The notes beneath the pieces are model-generated. The model saw nothing but the letters and a program-made list of their open reading frames with translations, was not told where the DNA came from and made no database searches. Source: an uncultured Eubacteriales bacterium (GTDB taxonomy: Bacteria; Bacillota; Clostridia; Christensenellales; Christensenellaceae). Taken from it: a stretch of DNA of 5,583 bases. Of the stretch, positions 1-5,583 are shown in pieces (positions within the stretch are counted from its first letter, which is position 1; the number at the start of each line of letters is the position of its first letter). Made by a program: the position numbers and the translations under genes. The stretch spans positions 1 through 5,583 of the forward strand of contig CACZNR010000072.1 of NCBI GenBank assembly GCA_902782475.1, read 5' to 3'.

Positions 1-39
1 AACATCTTAAGCATAACTTCGGTCTGTTGTATGACATGA

Positions 40-48
40 CCCCCCCCC
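40..48. repeat. C9 homopolymer tract
   Basis: Nine consecutive C residues sit in otherwise A+T-rich sequence. On the minus strand it is a G9 run ending two bases before an ATG at 37-35. Runs of this kind are prone to slipped-strand length change and to sequencing error, so the exact length in the source genome is uncertain. Confidence 0.85.
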
Positions 49-177
49 ACGCTTTTAATATATATTCGTCATCAACCTCAACTATATTGTTGTGCTATCA
101 ATTAATAATATACTACTCAAGCCTCTCTAAGCTTGATATAAACAATAATAAAATATCAAATACAAATTGTCACCATA

Positions 178-214
178 TGATATCGACCACAACTTTATGC
201 ATTTTTCGATATCA
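178..214. repeat. 9-bp perfect inverted repeat
   Basis: TGATATCGA at 178-186 is matched by its exact reverse complement TCGATATCA at 206-214, with 19 nt between the arms. Related half-sites lie just to the left: TTGATAT at 133-139 and ATATCAA at 153-159 form a second, 7-bp inverted pair, and ATATCAA recurs at 209-215. The cluster could be an operator array or an RNA hairpin. In such A+T-rich DNA, chance is a serious alternative, and no gene start is clearly associated with it. Confidence 0.5.
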
Positions 215-264
215 AGATCCATGTTATGGAAATAAAGTCAATATGAGCAAACATCAGCTTTCAT

Positions 265-295
265 AAAAGACGGATGTCCCAAATTGAGACATCCG
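265..295 (-). terminator. Stem-loop terminator for the PAP2 gene
   Basis: CGGATGTC (271-278) pairs with GACATCCG (288-295) around a 9-nt loop. Read on the minus strand, the stem is followed by TCTTTTATG, a short T-tract (A265-A268 on the plus strand), which suits an intrinsic terminator about 60 nt beyond the PAP2 stop codon. On the plus strand the stem is followed only by CTTTAG, so termination in that direction would be weaker. Confidence 0.7.
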
Positions 296-356
296 CTTTA
301 GAAACTTAAAAGGATTACTGCATACCGTAACACGATACTAAATGCCACCAAAAGCA

Positions 357-1304
357 TCAATTATCGCTTCTGCATGCTTTCTTAATTACGGCAGGCCATA
401 TCACCAGTCCGAAAAATACAGTGAGGAAACCTCCCACCAGGGCACCCCAGTTCGTTCCAAGCCATACTCTTACAGTCGCTTTTGAGAAATATTCGGTCCA
501 TGCAAACAGGATCCCAGCTCCTATCGCTGTAAGCAGAGGTAATTTTTCATGCCCCTTCGGGATCTCATAATGCAGTTTATGTCTTTCGATAAGATTTCCT
601 GCAACAAGTCCCAGTATGCCACCAACAGCCTTGAAATGATCCTTCATCATGCTGACCGGATCTACAAGAAGCTTACCTTCAACATAATCCATCGGATAAG
701 ACTTGAACATGACATAAACCAGGCTTGCAATTGCAAATACAGCCAGTGCTATACTCATTTTGTCAGCAAACCTGTTATCAGTCAGCTTCTCCATGAGTTT
801 TCCCACAAGAAGTATCACCAGCCACGATTCTGCCATTCCTACGATCACATCCTGAGGTGTATGCACTCCAAGGAAATTCCTTGAAAAACCCGTCAAAAGC
901 ATAAATGCAAGGCACATCCATGAGATCCATCTATTCTTCTTCCACTGCCATACTGTCATTGTTCCATAAACAGCAGTTCCAAGCATCGTGTGTCCGCTCG
1001 GGAATGAATATCCGCTTGCAGCCACCTTTGAATCTCCTGCAGGTTCTATCAGATCACTTCTGATCCATGGTCTGTATGCACAGACCGTAAGCTTTACGAT
1101 TCCATTTAACAGTTCTCCAAACCAGCATGTGATTATGGAACGATATCCCCATTTCCTGCTGAAACACCAGAATATCACGAAAGGCAACAGCGGAAGAACA
1201 TCCACTGCAAACTTTGAGATACCATTCATAACCTCATCAAAAACTCCACCTGTTGCTTCCCTTAACTTCTGAAGTACAAGCAGATACTGAATATCAAGAC
1301 CCAT
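357..1304 (-). CDS. PAP2-family membrane phosphatase with C-terminal membrane extension
   Basis: This is a 315-residue integral membrane phosphatase of the type 2 phosphatidic acid phosphatase (PAP2) superfamily. All three catalytic blocks are present: KX6RP at K71-R78-P79, PSGH at 102-105, and SRX5HX3D with S141, R142, H148 and D152. In this family the two His act in forming and resolving a phospho-histidine intermediate, and the substrate is usually a lipid phosphate or pyrophosphate, such as undecaprenyl pyrophosphate, phosphatidylglycerophosphate or phosphatidate; the sequence does not decide which. Catalysis is expected on the outer face of the membrane. The PAP2 core ends near residue 175, and about 140 further residues carry roughly four more hydrophobic helices of unknown role. 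The start chosen is the ATG at 1304-1302, because AGGAGG lies 6 nt upstream; the frame stays open to 1382, but that extension crosses the promoter region. The gene is transcribed alone, divergently from the membrane protein at 1394. Confidence 0.93.
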   Translation of the reverse strand: MGLDIQYLLVLQKLREATGGVFDEVMNGISKFAVDVLPLLPFVIFWCFSRKWGYRSIITCWFGELLNGIVKLTVCAYRPWIRSDLIEPAGDSKVAASGYSFPSGHTMLGTAVYGTMTVWQWKKNRWISWMCLAFMLLTGFSRNFLGVHTPQDVIVGMAESWLVILLVGKLMEKLTDNRFADKMSIALAVFAIASLVYVMFKSYPMDYVEGKLLVDPVSMMKDHFKAVGGILGLVAGNLIERHKLHYEIPKGHEKLPLLTAIGAGILFAWTEYFSKATVRVWLGTNWGALVGGFLTVFFGLVIWPAVIKKACRSDN

Positions 1305-1310
1305 AACGAT

Positions 1311-1316
1311 CCTCCT
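1311..1316 (-). promoter_or_regulatory. Ribosome binding site fixing the PAP2 start
   Basis: On the minus strand AGGAGG is followed by a 6-nt gap and then ATG at 1304-1302. This perfect match and ideal spacing is the reason for preferring this start over the in-frame ATG 26 codons upstream. Confidence 0.85.
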
Positions 1317-1324
1317 GCTATTTA

Positions 1325-1353
1325 TGTATATAAGTATATAACACAATCTCCAA
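1325..1353 (-). promoter_or_regulatory. Possible promoter of the PAP2 gene
   Basis: On the minus strand TTGGAG (1348-1353) stands 17 nt from TATACA (1325-1330), a sigma-A-like pair with 3 of 6 and 4 of 6 consensus matches. Transcription would start near 1318, leaving a leader of only about 14 nt before the ATG. The sequence here is A+T-rich, so other -10 choices exist. Confidence 0.4.
1326..1341. repeat. Tandem 8-bp direct repeat in the divergent promoter region
   Basis: GTATATAA occurs twice head to tail, at 1326-1333 and 1334-1341. It overlaps the predicted -10 and spacer of the PAP2 promoter. It could be a regulator site or simple A+T-rich slippage. Confidence 0.5.
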
Positions 1354-1367
1354 AGTGCATAACATGA

Positions 1368-1376
1368 TGCTATAAT
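1368..1376 (+). promoter_or_regulatory. Extended -10 promoter of the unknown membrane protein gene
   Basis: TGCTATAAT at 1368-1376 is a perfect extended -10 element (TGnTATAAT). No good -35 is present; at 17-nt spacing the hexamer is CTCCAA, which is the opposite strand of the PAP2 -35. Extended -10 promoters can work without a -35. The expected start near 1383 falls on the first base of the GGAGG ribosome binding site, giving a leader of about 11 nt. Confidence 0.5.
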
Positions 1377-1393
1377 AATCACGGAGGCGGGAT

Positions 1394-2710
1394 ATGGAAC
1401 AGGATAATAATGGTCTCAAAAGCGAAGTAACAGAAGTTACTCAGGATAAAGATACTGCAACATCTGCTGCAGAGGAACAGATGATTCCTGAGGATTCACC
1501 GGTCATGGATCAGGGAGATTTTTACGAGGAAGAGCCGGAGATAACAAAGCCCATCAAGAAATCAAGGCTGAAGATGTTCAGCTATGCGAAGGGAAAAAAG
1601 GATATAAAATACCTTGGTCCTTTGTCATACAGAGCATTTCTCATACTTGGCTGGCTGTGCATAGTGCTGATGCATGCCGGTTATGTCATGACCGCAGCAT
1701 CAAAAGCGGACCCGACAGCAACCACTTACGAAACTCTCTCAAGGATCTTTTCATCGCTCGCACAGCTTTCCATACCTCTGATCCTTATATCCAACTTTGC
1801 CAAGATACTGAGTTCACAGGATAACTATACAAAGTATCTGGTCCAGTACGGAATACTGTCTGCCTTCATATTTATCCTCTCAAATATGGTGTACTACAGG
1901 TATATCCTTGGTTTCACAGACCTTATCATAGCCAACAGGGCCATTACGGACTTTCTGCTGAATTTCCTTCTTTCAAAGGCCTTCCACAATGGCTACCTTG
2001 CATATAATGTGTTCATAGATCTTTTCATGTGCACGCTGTTCATGTTCTGTGTGAACTATAAGCCGGAAAGATTTTTCAAGGGAAAATGGATACTGGTACT
2101 TAGATTCATGGCCCTTATCCCTGTGGCCTTTGAGATCGCTTCTGCCGTTATACAGATACTATCAGTAAACGGACAGTATATGGTGCCTGTCTGGATGTAT
2201 CCTCTCCTCTCAACGAAGCCACCTATGATGTTCATAGTCTTCATCATACTCGCATTCTATATAAAACGCCGTGAAAGGATATTCAGGAAACATGGTTATA
2301 CACATGATGATTTCCTGCGTTATCTGTCCACCAACAGGAATTCATTCCAGTTCTCAGGCTATATGTCCATCGTTTTCGTGATCGTGGGACTTCTGGATCT
2401 CCTGATCGCATTTTTCGGAGCCATCACCATCGTTGCAGCTTCCAACGAAGCCATCGGAGTAGAACTGGCTGTTGAAAGGATGTATTCTTACGGATTTGGT
2501 GGCAGTGGCATACTCATCCTGCTTGCTCCGCTCATGCTCCTGCTGTCATATACCAGGAAACCAAGGATCAGATTCAGTGATATGCTTGTTCCTTACATTG
2601 CCATAATACTGATAATATTCGTCTATCTTGAAGCAGGATATCAGTTCCTCCTGATGAATTCCTCCTTCTTTGATGGAATAAGGAGCCTGATATCAAAGCT
2701 TCTCTTCTAG
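1394..2710 (+). CDS. Nine-helix integral membrane protein of unknown function
   Basis: I do not recognise this 438-residue protein. Residues 1-60 are a hydrophilic, acidic, probably disordered cytoplasmic tail rich in Glu, Asp and Gln, ending in a basic patch (KKSRLK, 55-60). About nine hydrophobic helices follow, near 80-102, 119-138, 150-168, 200-221, 231-257, 265-290, 322-349, 369-386 and 397-420. Basic loops at 222-231, 291-299 and 387-393 all fall on the same side as the N-terminus, so the positive-inside rule predicts N-in, C-out. There is no Walker motif, PSGH block, metal-binding His/Cys cluster or other active-site signature, so transport, lipid handling or envelope assembly are only guesses. 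The start ATG at 1394 has GGAGG at 1383-1387, 6 nt upstream. The gene stands alone: divergent from the PAP2 gene and convergent with the flavoenzyme. It is a real gene on length, ribosome binding site and coherent topology. Confidence 0.88.
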   Translation: MEQDNNGLKSEVTEVTQDKDTATSAAEEQMIPEDSPVMDQGDFYEEEPEITKPIKKSRLKMFSYAKGKKDIKYLGPLSYRAFLILGWLCIVLMHAGYVMTAASKADPTATTYETLSRIFSSLAQLSIPLILISNFAKILSSQDNYTKYLVQYGILSAFIFILSNMVYYRYILGFTDLIIANRAITDFLLNFLLSKAFHNGYLAYNVFIDLFMCTLFMFCVNYKPERFFKGKWILVLRFMALIPVAFEIASAVIQILSVNGQYMVPVWMYPLLSTKPPMMFIVFIILAFYIKRRERIFRKHGYTHDDFLRYLSTNRNSFQFSGYMSIVFVIVGLLDLLIAFFGAITIVAASNEAIGVELAVERMYSYGFGGSGILILLAPLMLLLSYTRKPRIRFSDMLVPYIAIILIIFVYLEAGYQFLLMNSSFFDGIRSLISKLLF

Positions 2711-2715
2711 GCCTC

Positions 2716-2751
2716 AAAAAAAAGATCTGCGGTAATTCAATTACCGCAGAT
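2716..2751 (-). terminator. Strong stem-loop terminator between convergent genes
   Basis: ATCTGCGGTAA (2725-2735) pairs perfectly with TTACCGCAGAT (2741-2751) around a 5-nt loop. On the minus strand the stem is followed by CTTTTTTTT (eight T, plus-strand A2716-A2723), a classic intrinsic terminator about 85 nt past the stop of the flavoenzyme. On the plus strand the stem follows the membrane protein stop by 14 nt, but what comes after it is GAAAGCGC with no T-tract, so it should stop plus-strand transcription poorly. Confidence 0.9.
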
Positions 2752-2836
2752 GAAAGCGCACATTAAGTCTGTTTCGCATATTCAATTTGCATTCATTTAT
2801 AATGTCAAAGAAACGCTATACGTCATTCAGTGCTCT

Positions 2837-4912
2837 TCAGTAAGAGATCTTCTGAACGAGTTCAAATGCCTGCCTGATCACAGTCTTCAGGTTTCCTACA
2901 TTATCACAGTCGCCTACAAAGAACACCCTGTCTTTTTCCCTTGATCCGGCTGCCTGTACAAAATGCCTGTCAGGTGTATAGCCAACAGACATTACCACCT
3001 TGTCTGCAGGAATCACTTTCTTCCCTTCCGGTGTCCTTACTACAGTCTCCCCGTCCCTTATCTCTTCTACCTGAGAATTCAGATATACAGGAACTTCATG
3101 GTATCTGAGGAGTTCTCTGAGCATGGAAGAGTTAGCCATACATATTCCCCTTGCACCAACTATGTTCTCAGTCATCTCCACGACTGAAGGATGCTTTCCC
3201 TTAAGTGCAAGTTCATATGCTATCTCACACCCTGTAAGGCCTCCGCCTATTATGACAACATTGTCAGCATCATCTGTATTTCCTTCAAGGAAATCCGTAG
3301 CAGTGACTGATCTTTCAGAACCAGGTATGTTGAGTGTCCTTGCTTTTGCACCTACTGCGATCACTATGATGTCAGCATCAAGCTTTGAAAGGTCACTGAC
3401 CTCTTCATTCAGGTGAATGACTGTATCTGTAGATCTCAGTTCTCTTTCAAACCATCTGAGAAGATCCTTGTCCTTTTCCTTATATGACATTGCAGCAGCT
3501 GCATTGAATACTCCCCCAAGCCGGTCAGTCTTCTCATAGAGGTCGACCTTATGTCCACGATGCGATGCTTCGATGGCAACTTCCATTCCACCGATCCCTC
3601 CTCCTACCACAGCGATCTTCTTCGATGTCCTGGCAGGTTCCTTGGAATACTTGGTTTCATTATTGGTCCATGGATTTACGACACATCTCGCCATCTCGAG
3701 ACCAAACGGATCTATGTCGGTCCCCTTTCCGTTCATTCCGTTGAACGGTAGACATGCTCCATGGCATGCTATGCATGGACGGATCTCGTCCATCCTGTCT
3801 TCCTTTATCTTTGTGATGTATTCAGGGTCAGCAAGGAGCTGTCTTCCTACACCCATTGCATCGATCTTTCCTGCCGCAATGGACTCTGCAGCAGCATCAG
3901 GCTGCAGCCTTCCCGCACAGACTACGGGCTTGGATGTGAATCTTTTTATGTGTTCCACATATGAGAGGTTTATGTTAAGCGGAGCATATACAGGCGGATG
4001 TGCCCAGAACCATGCATCATATGTGCCATTGTCACAGTTGAAAAGATCATAGCCCGCCTCTTCCAGTATCCTGACTGCCTTTTCGGATTCCTGGAGGTCT
4101 CTTCCGACTTCCTCGAATGTTTCTCCTGGGACCGCTCCTTCATTGAAGCCCCTGGTCATGGAACACACTGAATATCTGAGTGACACAGGGAAATCCTCTC
4201 CGCAGACCCTCTTTATCTCACGTACCACATCACAGGCAAAACGGAGCCTGTTCTCAAGGCTTCCGCCGTATTCATCGTCCCTGTGGTTCGTATATTTCAT
4301 TGCAAACTGATCCAGGAGATAACCTTCATGGACCGCATGGATCTCCACTCCATCGACTCCTGCTTCCTTGCAAAGCTTTGCTGACTGGCCAAAGGCATAT
4401 ACGAACTGCTTTATCATGTCTTCGGTGAAAAAGTCCATCTTGACACTTGGATCCCATACGTTTGGCTCATCATCATCAGGAGCTGACCACCACCATTTTG
4501 TCATGATCATTCCAGAAGTAAGCTTTTTGAGCAATCCCTTTTTCACAAACGGACGAAGGACAGGGGGTAGAAGCATGCTTCTTCCCGAGCCCGCACTGAG
4601 CTGAAAGAATATCTTTGCACCACTGTCATGTATCCTCCTGATTATGGGCTTTACCGGTTCAAACACCTTTGGATTCTCATGAAGCCACTTCTTTCCCACT
4701 ATACTTATGAGTGGTATCAGTCCGGGAATGAAGAGGCCAACATTGTTGTCCCTTCTTTCATCATAGAATTCCCCGATGCCTTTCACGAACCCTCTTTTGG
4801 CTTCCCACTGGATCATGTTCGTCCCTTCCATCGGAAGCATTACCACTCTGTTCTTGATCTCCACGTTTCCTACTTTCCACGGAGTGAACAGCGACTCATA
4901 TTTCTGATTCAT
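2837..4912 (-). CDS. FMN/[4Fe-4S]/FAD oxidoreductase, enoate reductase / 2,4-dienoyl-CoA reductase family
   Basis: This 691-residue cytoplasmic enzyme has the three-part plan of enoate reductases, 2,4-dienoyl-CoA reductase (FadH) and the BaiCD/BaiH bile-acid enzymes, which pass electrons from NAD(P)H through FAD and an iron-sulfur cluster to FMN and reduce an activated C=C bond. Residues 1-375 form an Old Yellow Enzyme-type TIM barrel with H192 and H195 in the substrate-binding pair, the HEGYLLDQF block (195-203) and DEYGGS (213-218). Cluster ligands are C380, C383, C387 and C410. Two Rossmann motifs follow: GGGIGG (437-442) for FAD and GGGLTG (556-561) for NAD(P)H, then a C-terminal VGD (666-668). 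The HEGYLL form points to the clostridial enoate/cinnamate reductase side rather than FadH. The substrate is not readable from the sequence. The spacing between the third and fourth Cys is unusually long. AGGAGA lies 10 nt before the ATG, slightly far. It is transcribed alone, and such enzymes are normally oxygen-sensitive. Confidence 0.92.
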   Translation of the reverse strand: MNQKYESLFTPWKVGNVEIKNRVVMLPMEGTNMIQWEAKRGFVKGIGEFYDERRDNNVGLFIPGLIPLISIVGKKWLHENPKVFEPVKPIIRRIHDSGAKIFFQLSAGSGRSMLLPPVLRPFVKKGLLKKLTSGMIMTKWWWSAPDDDEPNVWDPSVKMDFFTEDMIKQFVYAFGQSAKLCKEAGVDGVEIHAVHEGYLLDQFAMKYTNHRDDEYGGSLENRLRFACDVVREIKRVCGEDFPVSLRYSVCSMTRGFNEGAVPGETFEEVGRDLQESEKAVRILEEAGYDLFNCDNGTYDAWFWAHPPVYAPLNINLSYVEHIKRFTSKPVVCAGRLQPDAAAESIAAGKIDAMGVGRQLLADPEYITKIKEDRMDEIRPCIACHGACLPFNGMNGKGTDIDPFGLEMARCVVNPWTNNETKYSKEPARTSKKIAVVGGGIGGMEVAIEASHRGHKVDLYEKTDRLGGVFNAAAAMSYKEKDKDLLRWFERELRSTDTVIHLNEEVSDLSKLDADIIVIAVGAKARTLNIPGSERSVTATDFLEGNTDDADNVVIIGGGLTGCEIAYELALKGKHPSVVEMTENIVGARGICMANSSMLRELLRYHEVPVYLNSQVEEIRDGETVVRTPEGKKVIPADKVVMSVGYTPDRHFVQAAGSREKDRVFFVGDCDNVGNLKTVIRQAFELVQKISY

Positions 4913-4968
4913 AGAATAAAAATCTCCTCTTAATTAACTTCTATATCTCAAGTTTTATCTCTTTTTCT

Positions 4969-4977
4969 ATCATATCA
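4969..4977 (-). promoter_or_regulatory. Possible extended -10 promoter of the flavoenzyme gene
   Basis: On the minus strand TGATATGAT fits TGnTATAAT with one mismatch. The start would lie near 4962, giving a leader of about 50 nt that carries the AGGAGA ribosome binding site (4923-4928). No convincing -35 is visible. It lies downstream of the hydrolase terminator, consistent with an independent transcription unit. Confidence 0.4.
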
Positions 4978-4995
4978 AAAACATGATCAAGTAGA

Positions 4996-5025
4996 AATAT
5001 CCTCCGGAAAAAGCCGGAGGATATT
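4996..5025 (-). terminator. Stem-loop terminator of the alpha/beta hydrolase gene
   Basis: AATATCCTCCGG (4996-5007) pairs over 12 bp with CCGGAGGATATT (5014-5025) around a 6-nt loop. It begins 18 nt after the hydrolase stop codon on the minus strand. The T-tract after the stem is imperfect (TCTACTT, with the stem itself ending in ATATT), so termination may be incomplete and some read-through into the flavoenzyme gene is possible. Confidence 0.75.
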
Positions 5026-5043
5026 ACACATAAACCATGTTTT

Positions 5044-5583
5044 TTATTCATCTATAAACTTAAGGATCAGGTCAGTGACAGAGCTGTCAAGTGCTGTCAT
5101 CTCCCCTATCGGCTTGTCATCAAAATAGGCTTTCCTTTCCTTCAGGGAGCCAAATTCCTTTGCCCTGACCTTCCTGTTATATTCGCCGATCCAGGAATTC
5201 ATGTTTGAAAGGGCCTCCATGGTATACTGGGGATTATGCTTTTTTCCTTCTACTGTAATGAGGGTTACGTTTTTGTTACCGATCTTCTCCACCTGCCCGG
5301 CATTATACCTGTAATTGACCATCGGATCATCTACAGAATGTATCCATAGTATCCTGTCGTCTGTGTTTTTAAGATACATGCCGTTATCAACTGATCCATA
5401 CCTGAGACAGTTCTTCTTCTCAAATACTTTTACTCTGTCAGCAAGAAACCGGAATCTCACGATGCCCATCATCTCGTCAGAAATGCTGACAAATCCGGAT
5501 AATATGATAGCTTTTCTGATTTTTTCTGAAACATTTGCAACAGTAAGAGCCGTATATCCCCCGAGTGAGTGCCCCACGACTAT
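5044..5583 (-). CDS. Alpha/beta hydrolase, C-terminal part (5' end beyond the window)
   Basis: The visible 179 residues are the C-terminal part of a serine hydrolase with the alpha/beta fold. The frame is open to the right edge and begins IVVGHSLGG, so the nucleophile elbow GxSxG is present with Ser at visible residue 6. The GTG at 5577-5575 is an internal Val of the strand before the elbow, not a start. The acid is probably Asp86 in HSVDDPMV, matching the usual HGxxDxxV block, and the base is His116 in GKKHNPQY, giving a complete Ser-Asp-His triad. After the His, a helix-rich tail of about 60 residues ends in an acidic C-terminus. The missing 5' part should hold the first strands and the oxyanion-hole region. 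Esterase, lipase or peptidase activity cannot be told apart. No signal sequence can be judged. A stem-loop follows the stop, separating it from the flavoenzyme. Confidence 0.88.
   Translation of the reverse strand: MVVGHSLGGYTALTVANVSEKIRKAIILSGFVSISDEMMGIVRFRFLADRVKVFEKKNCLRYGSVDNGMYLKNTDDRILWIHSVDDPMVNYRYNAGQVEKIGNKNVTLITVEGKKHNPQYTMEALSNMNSWIGEYNRKVRAKEFGSLKERKAYFDDKPIGEMTALDSSVTDLILKFIDE

Larger units (their letters stand above)
1..266. other. A+T-rich stretch with no convincing gene
   Basis: This stretch is clearly richer in A+T than the genes to its right. A plus-strand frame is open from the left edge to 266, but its translation is low-complexity (Ser, Thr, Ile, Asn and Tyr rich), has no recognisable domain, and its first ATG at 27 lacks a ribosome binding site, so I do not call it a gene. 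On the minus strand an ATG at 37-35 opens a frame of 12 codons running off the left edge (MSYNRPKLCLRC), preceded by a run of nine G that could act as a crude Shine-Dalgarno; this could be the start of a gene outside the window, but 12 codons prove nothing. A weak plus-strand promoter-like pair is visible: TTGTTG at 87-92, a 16-nt gap, and TATACT at 109-114. Nothing recognisable lies downstream of it, so a small RNA ending near the stem-loop at 271-295 cannot be excluded. Confidence 0.5.

Noticed and set aside
27..266. A 79-codon plus-strand frame, open to the left edge
   Set aside because: Low-complexity translation, no ribosome binding site before its first ATG, no domain and very A+T-rich; it more likely reflects chance absence of stops.
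549..1272. Plus-strand frames opposite the PAP2 gene
   Set aside because: They mirror a gene with complete catalytic motifs and have no independent start signals or recognisable products.
1305..1382. Upstream in-frame extension of the PAP2 gene to an ATG at 1382
   Set aside because: It would run through the promoter region and lacks a ribosome binding site, whereas the ATG at 1304 has AGGAGG at ideal spacing.
2798..2803. Plus-strand TATAAT between the convergent genes
   Set aside because: No -35 partner and no plus-strand gene downstream; expected by chance in this A+T-rich gap.
3573..4052. A 159-codon plus-strand frame inside the flavoenzyme gene
   Set aside because: It is antisense to the barrel, cluster and first Rossmann region of a clearly coding frame; its translation shows no domain.
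4913..5043. Riboswitch or structured leader upstream of the flavoenzyme
   Set aside because: The only clear structure is the hydrolase terminator; the remaining ~80 nt is A+T-rich without paired helices of a known aptamer.
5575..5577. GTG as the start of the alpha/beta hydrolase
   Set aside because: It is the Val directly before GHSLGG, inside the core fold; the frame continues to the window edge, so the true start is outside.
1..5583. Defence system, prophage, insertion sequence or CRISPR array
   Set aside because: No transposase, integrase, nuclease, toxin-antitoxin pair, terminal inverted repeats with target duplications or regularly spaced repeats were found; the recognised genes are ordinary chromosomal functions.

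Overview
The window looks like chromosomal DNA from an anaerobic, moderately low-GC Firmicute, most probably a Lachnospiraceae member of the Butyrivibrio type. This rests on heavy ATA (Ile) and AGA/AGG (Arg) codon use, strong AGGAGG-type ribosome binding sites, short A+T-rich intergenic gaps with stem-loop terminators, and a clostridial enoate-reductase-like flavoenzyme. The assignment to organism is inference; there is no rRNA or marker gene here.

Layout, left to right. Positions 1-266 are A+T-rich with no convincing gene; they hold a run of nine C and several inverted TTGATAT/ATATCAA motifs. A stem-loop at 271-295 closes a minus-strand PAP2 phosphatase (357-1304) with the complete three-part catalytic signature. 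An 89-bp divergent promoter region follows, then a plus-strand nine-helix membrane protein of unknown function (1394-2710). That gene converges on a minus-strand 691-residue FMN/[4Fe-4S]/FAD oxidoreductase of the enoate reductase / 2,4-dienoyl-CoA reductase family (2837-4912). The stem-loop between them has its T-tract only on the minus strand. Further right, a terminator at 4996-5025 separates the oxidoreductase from a minus-strand alpha/beta hydrolase (5044 to the window edge), whose 5' part lies outside the window.

How the genes work together: each appears to be its own transcription unit, with terminators or divergent promoters between neighbours, so I see no operon and no evidence of a shared pathway. 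The PAP2 enzyme and the unknown membrane protein share a divergent promoter region and are both membrane proteins, so co-regulation is possible but unproven. I found no mobile element, CRISPR array, tRNA, rRNA or recognisable riboswitch. I do not see a new multi-gene system. The items most worth a second look are the unknown membrane protein, the long spacing in the iron-sulfur motif of the oxidoreductase, the very short predicted leaders of the divergent pair, and the C9 tract at the left edge.
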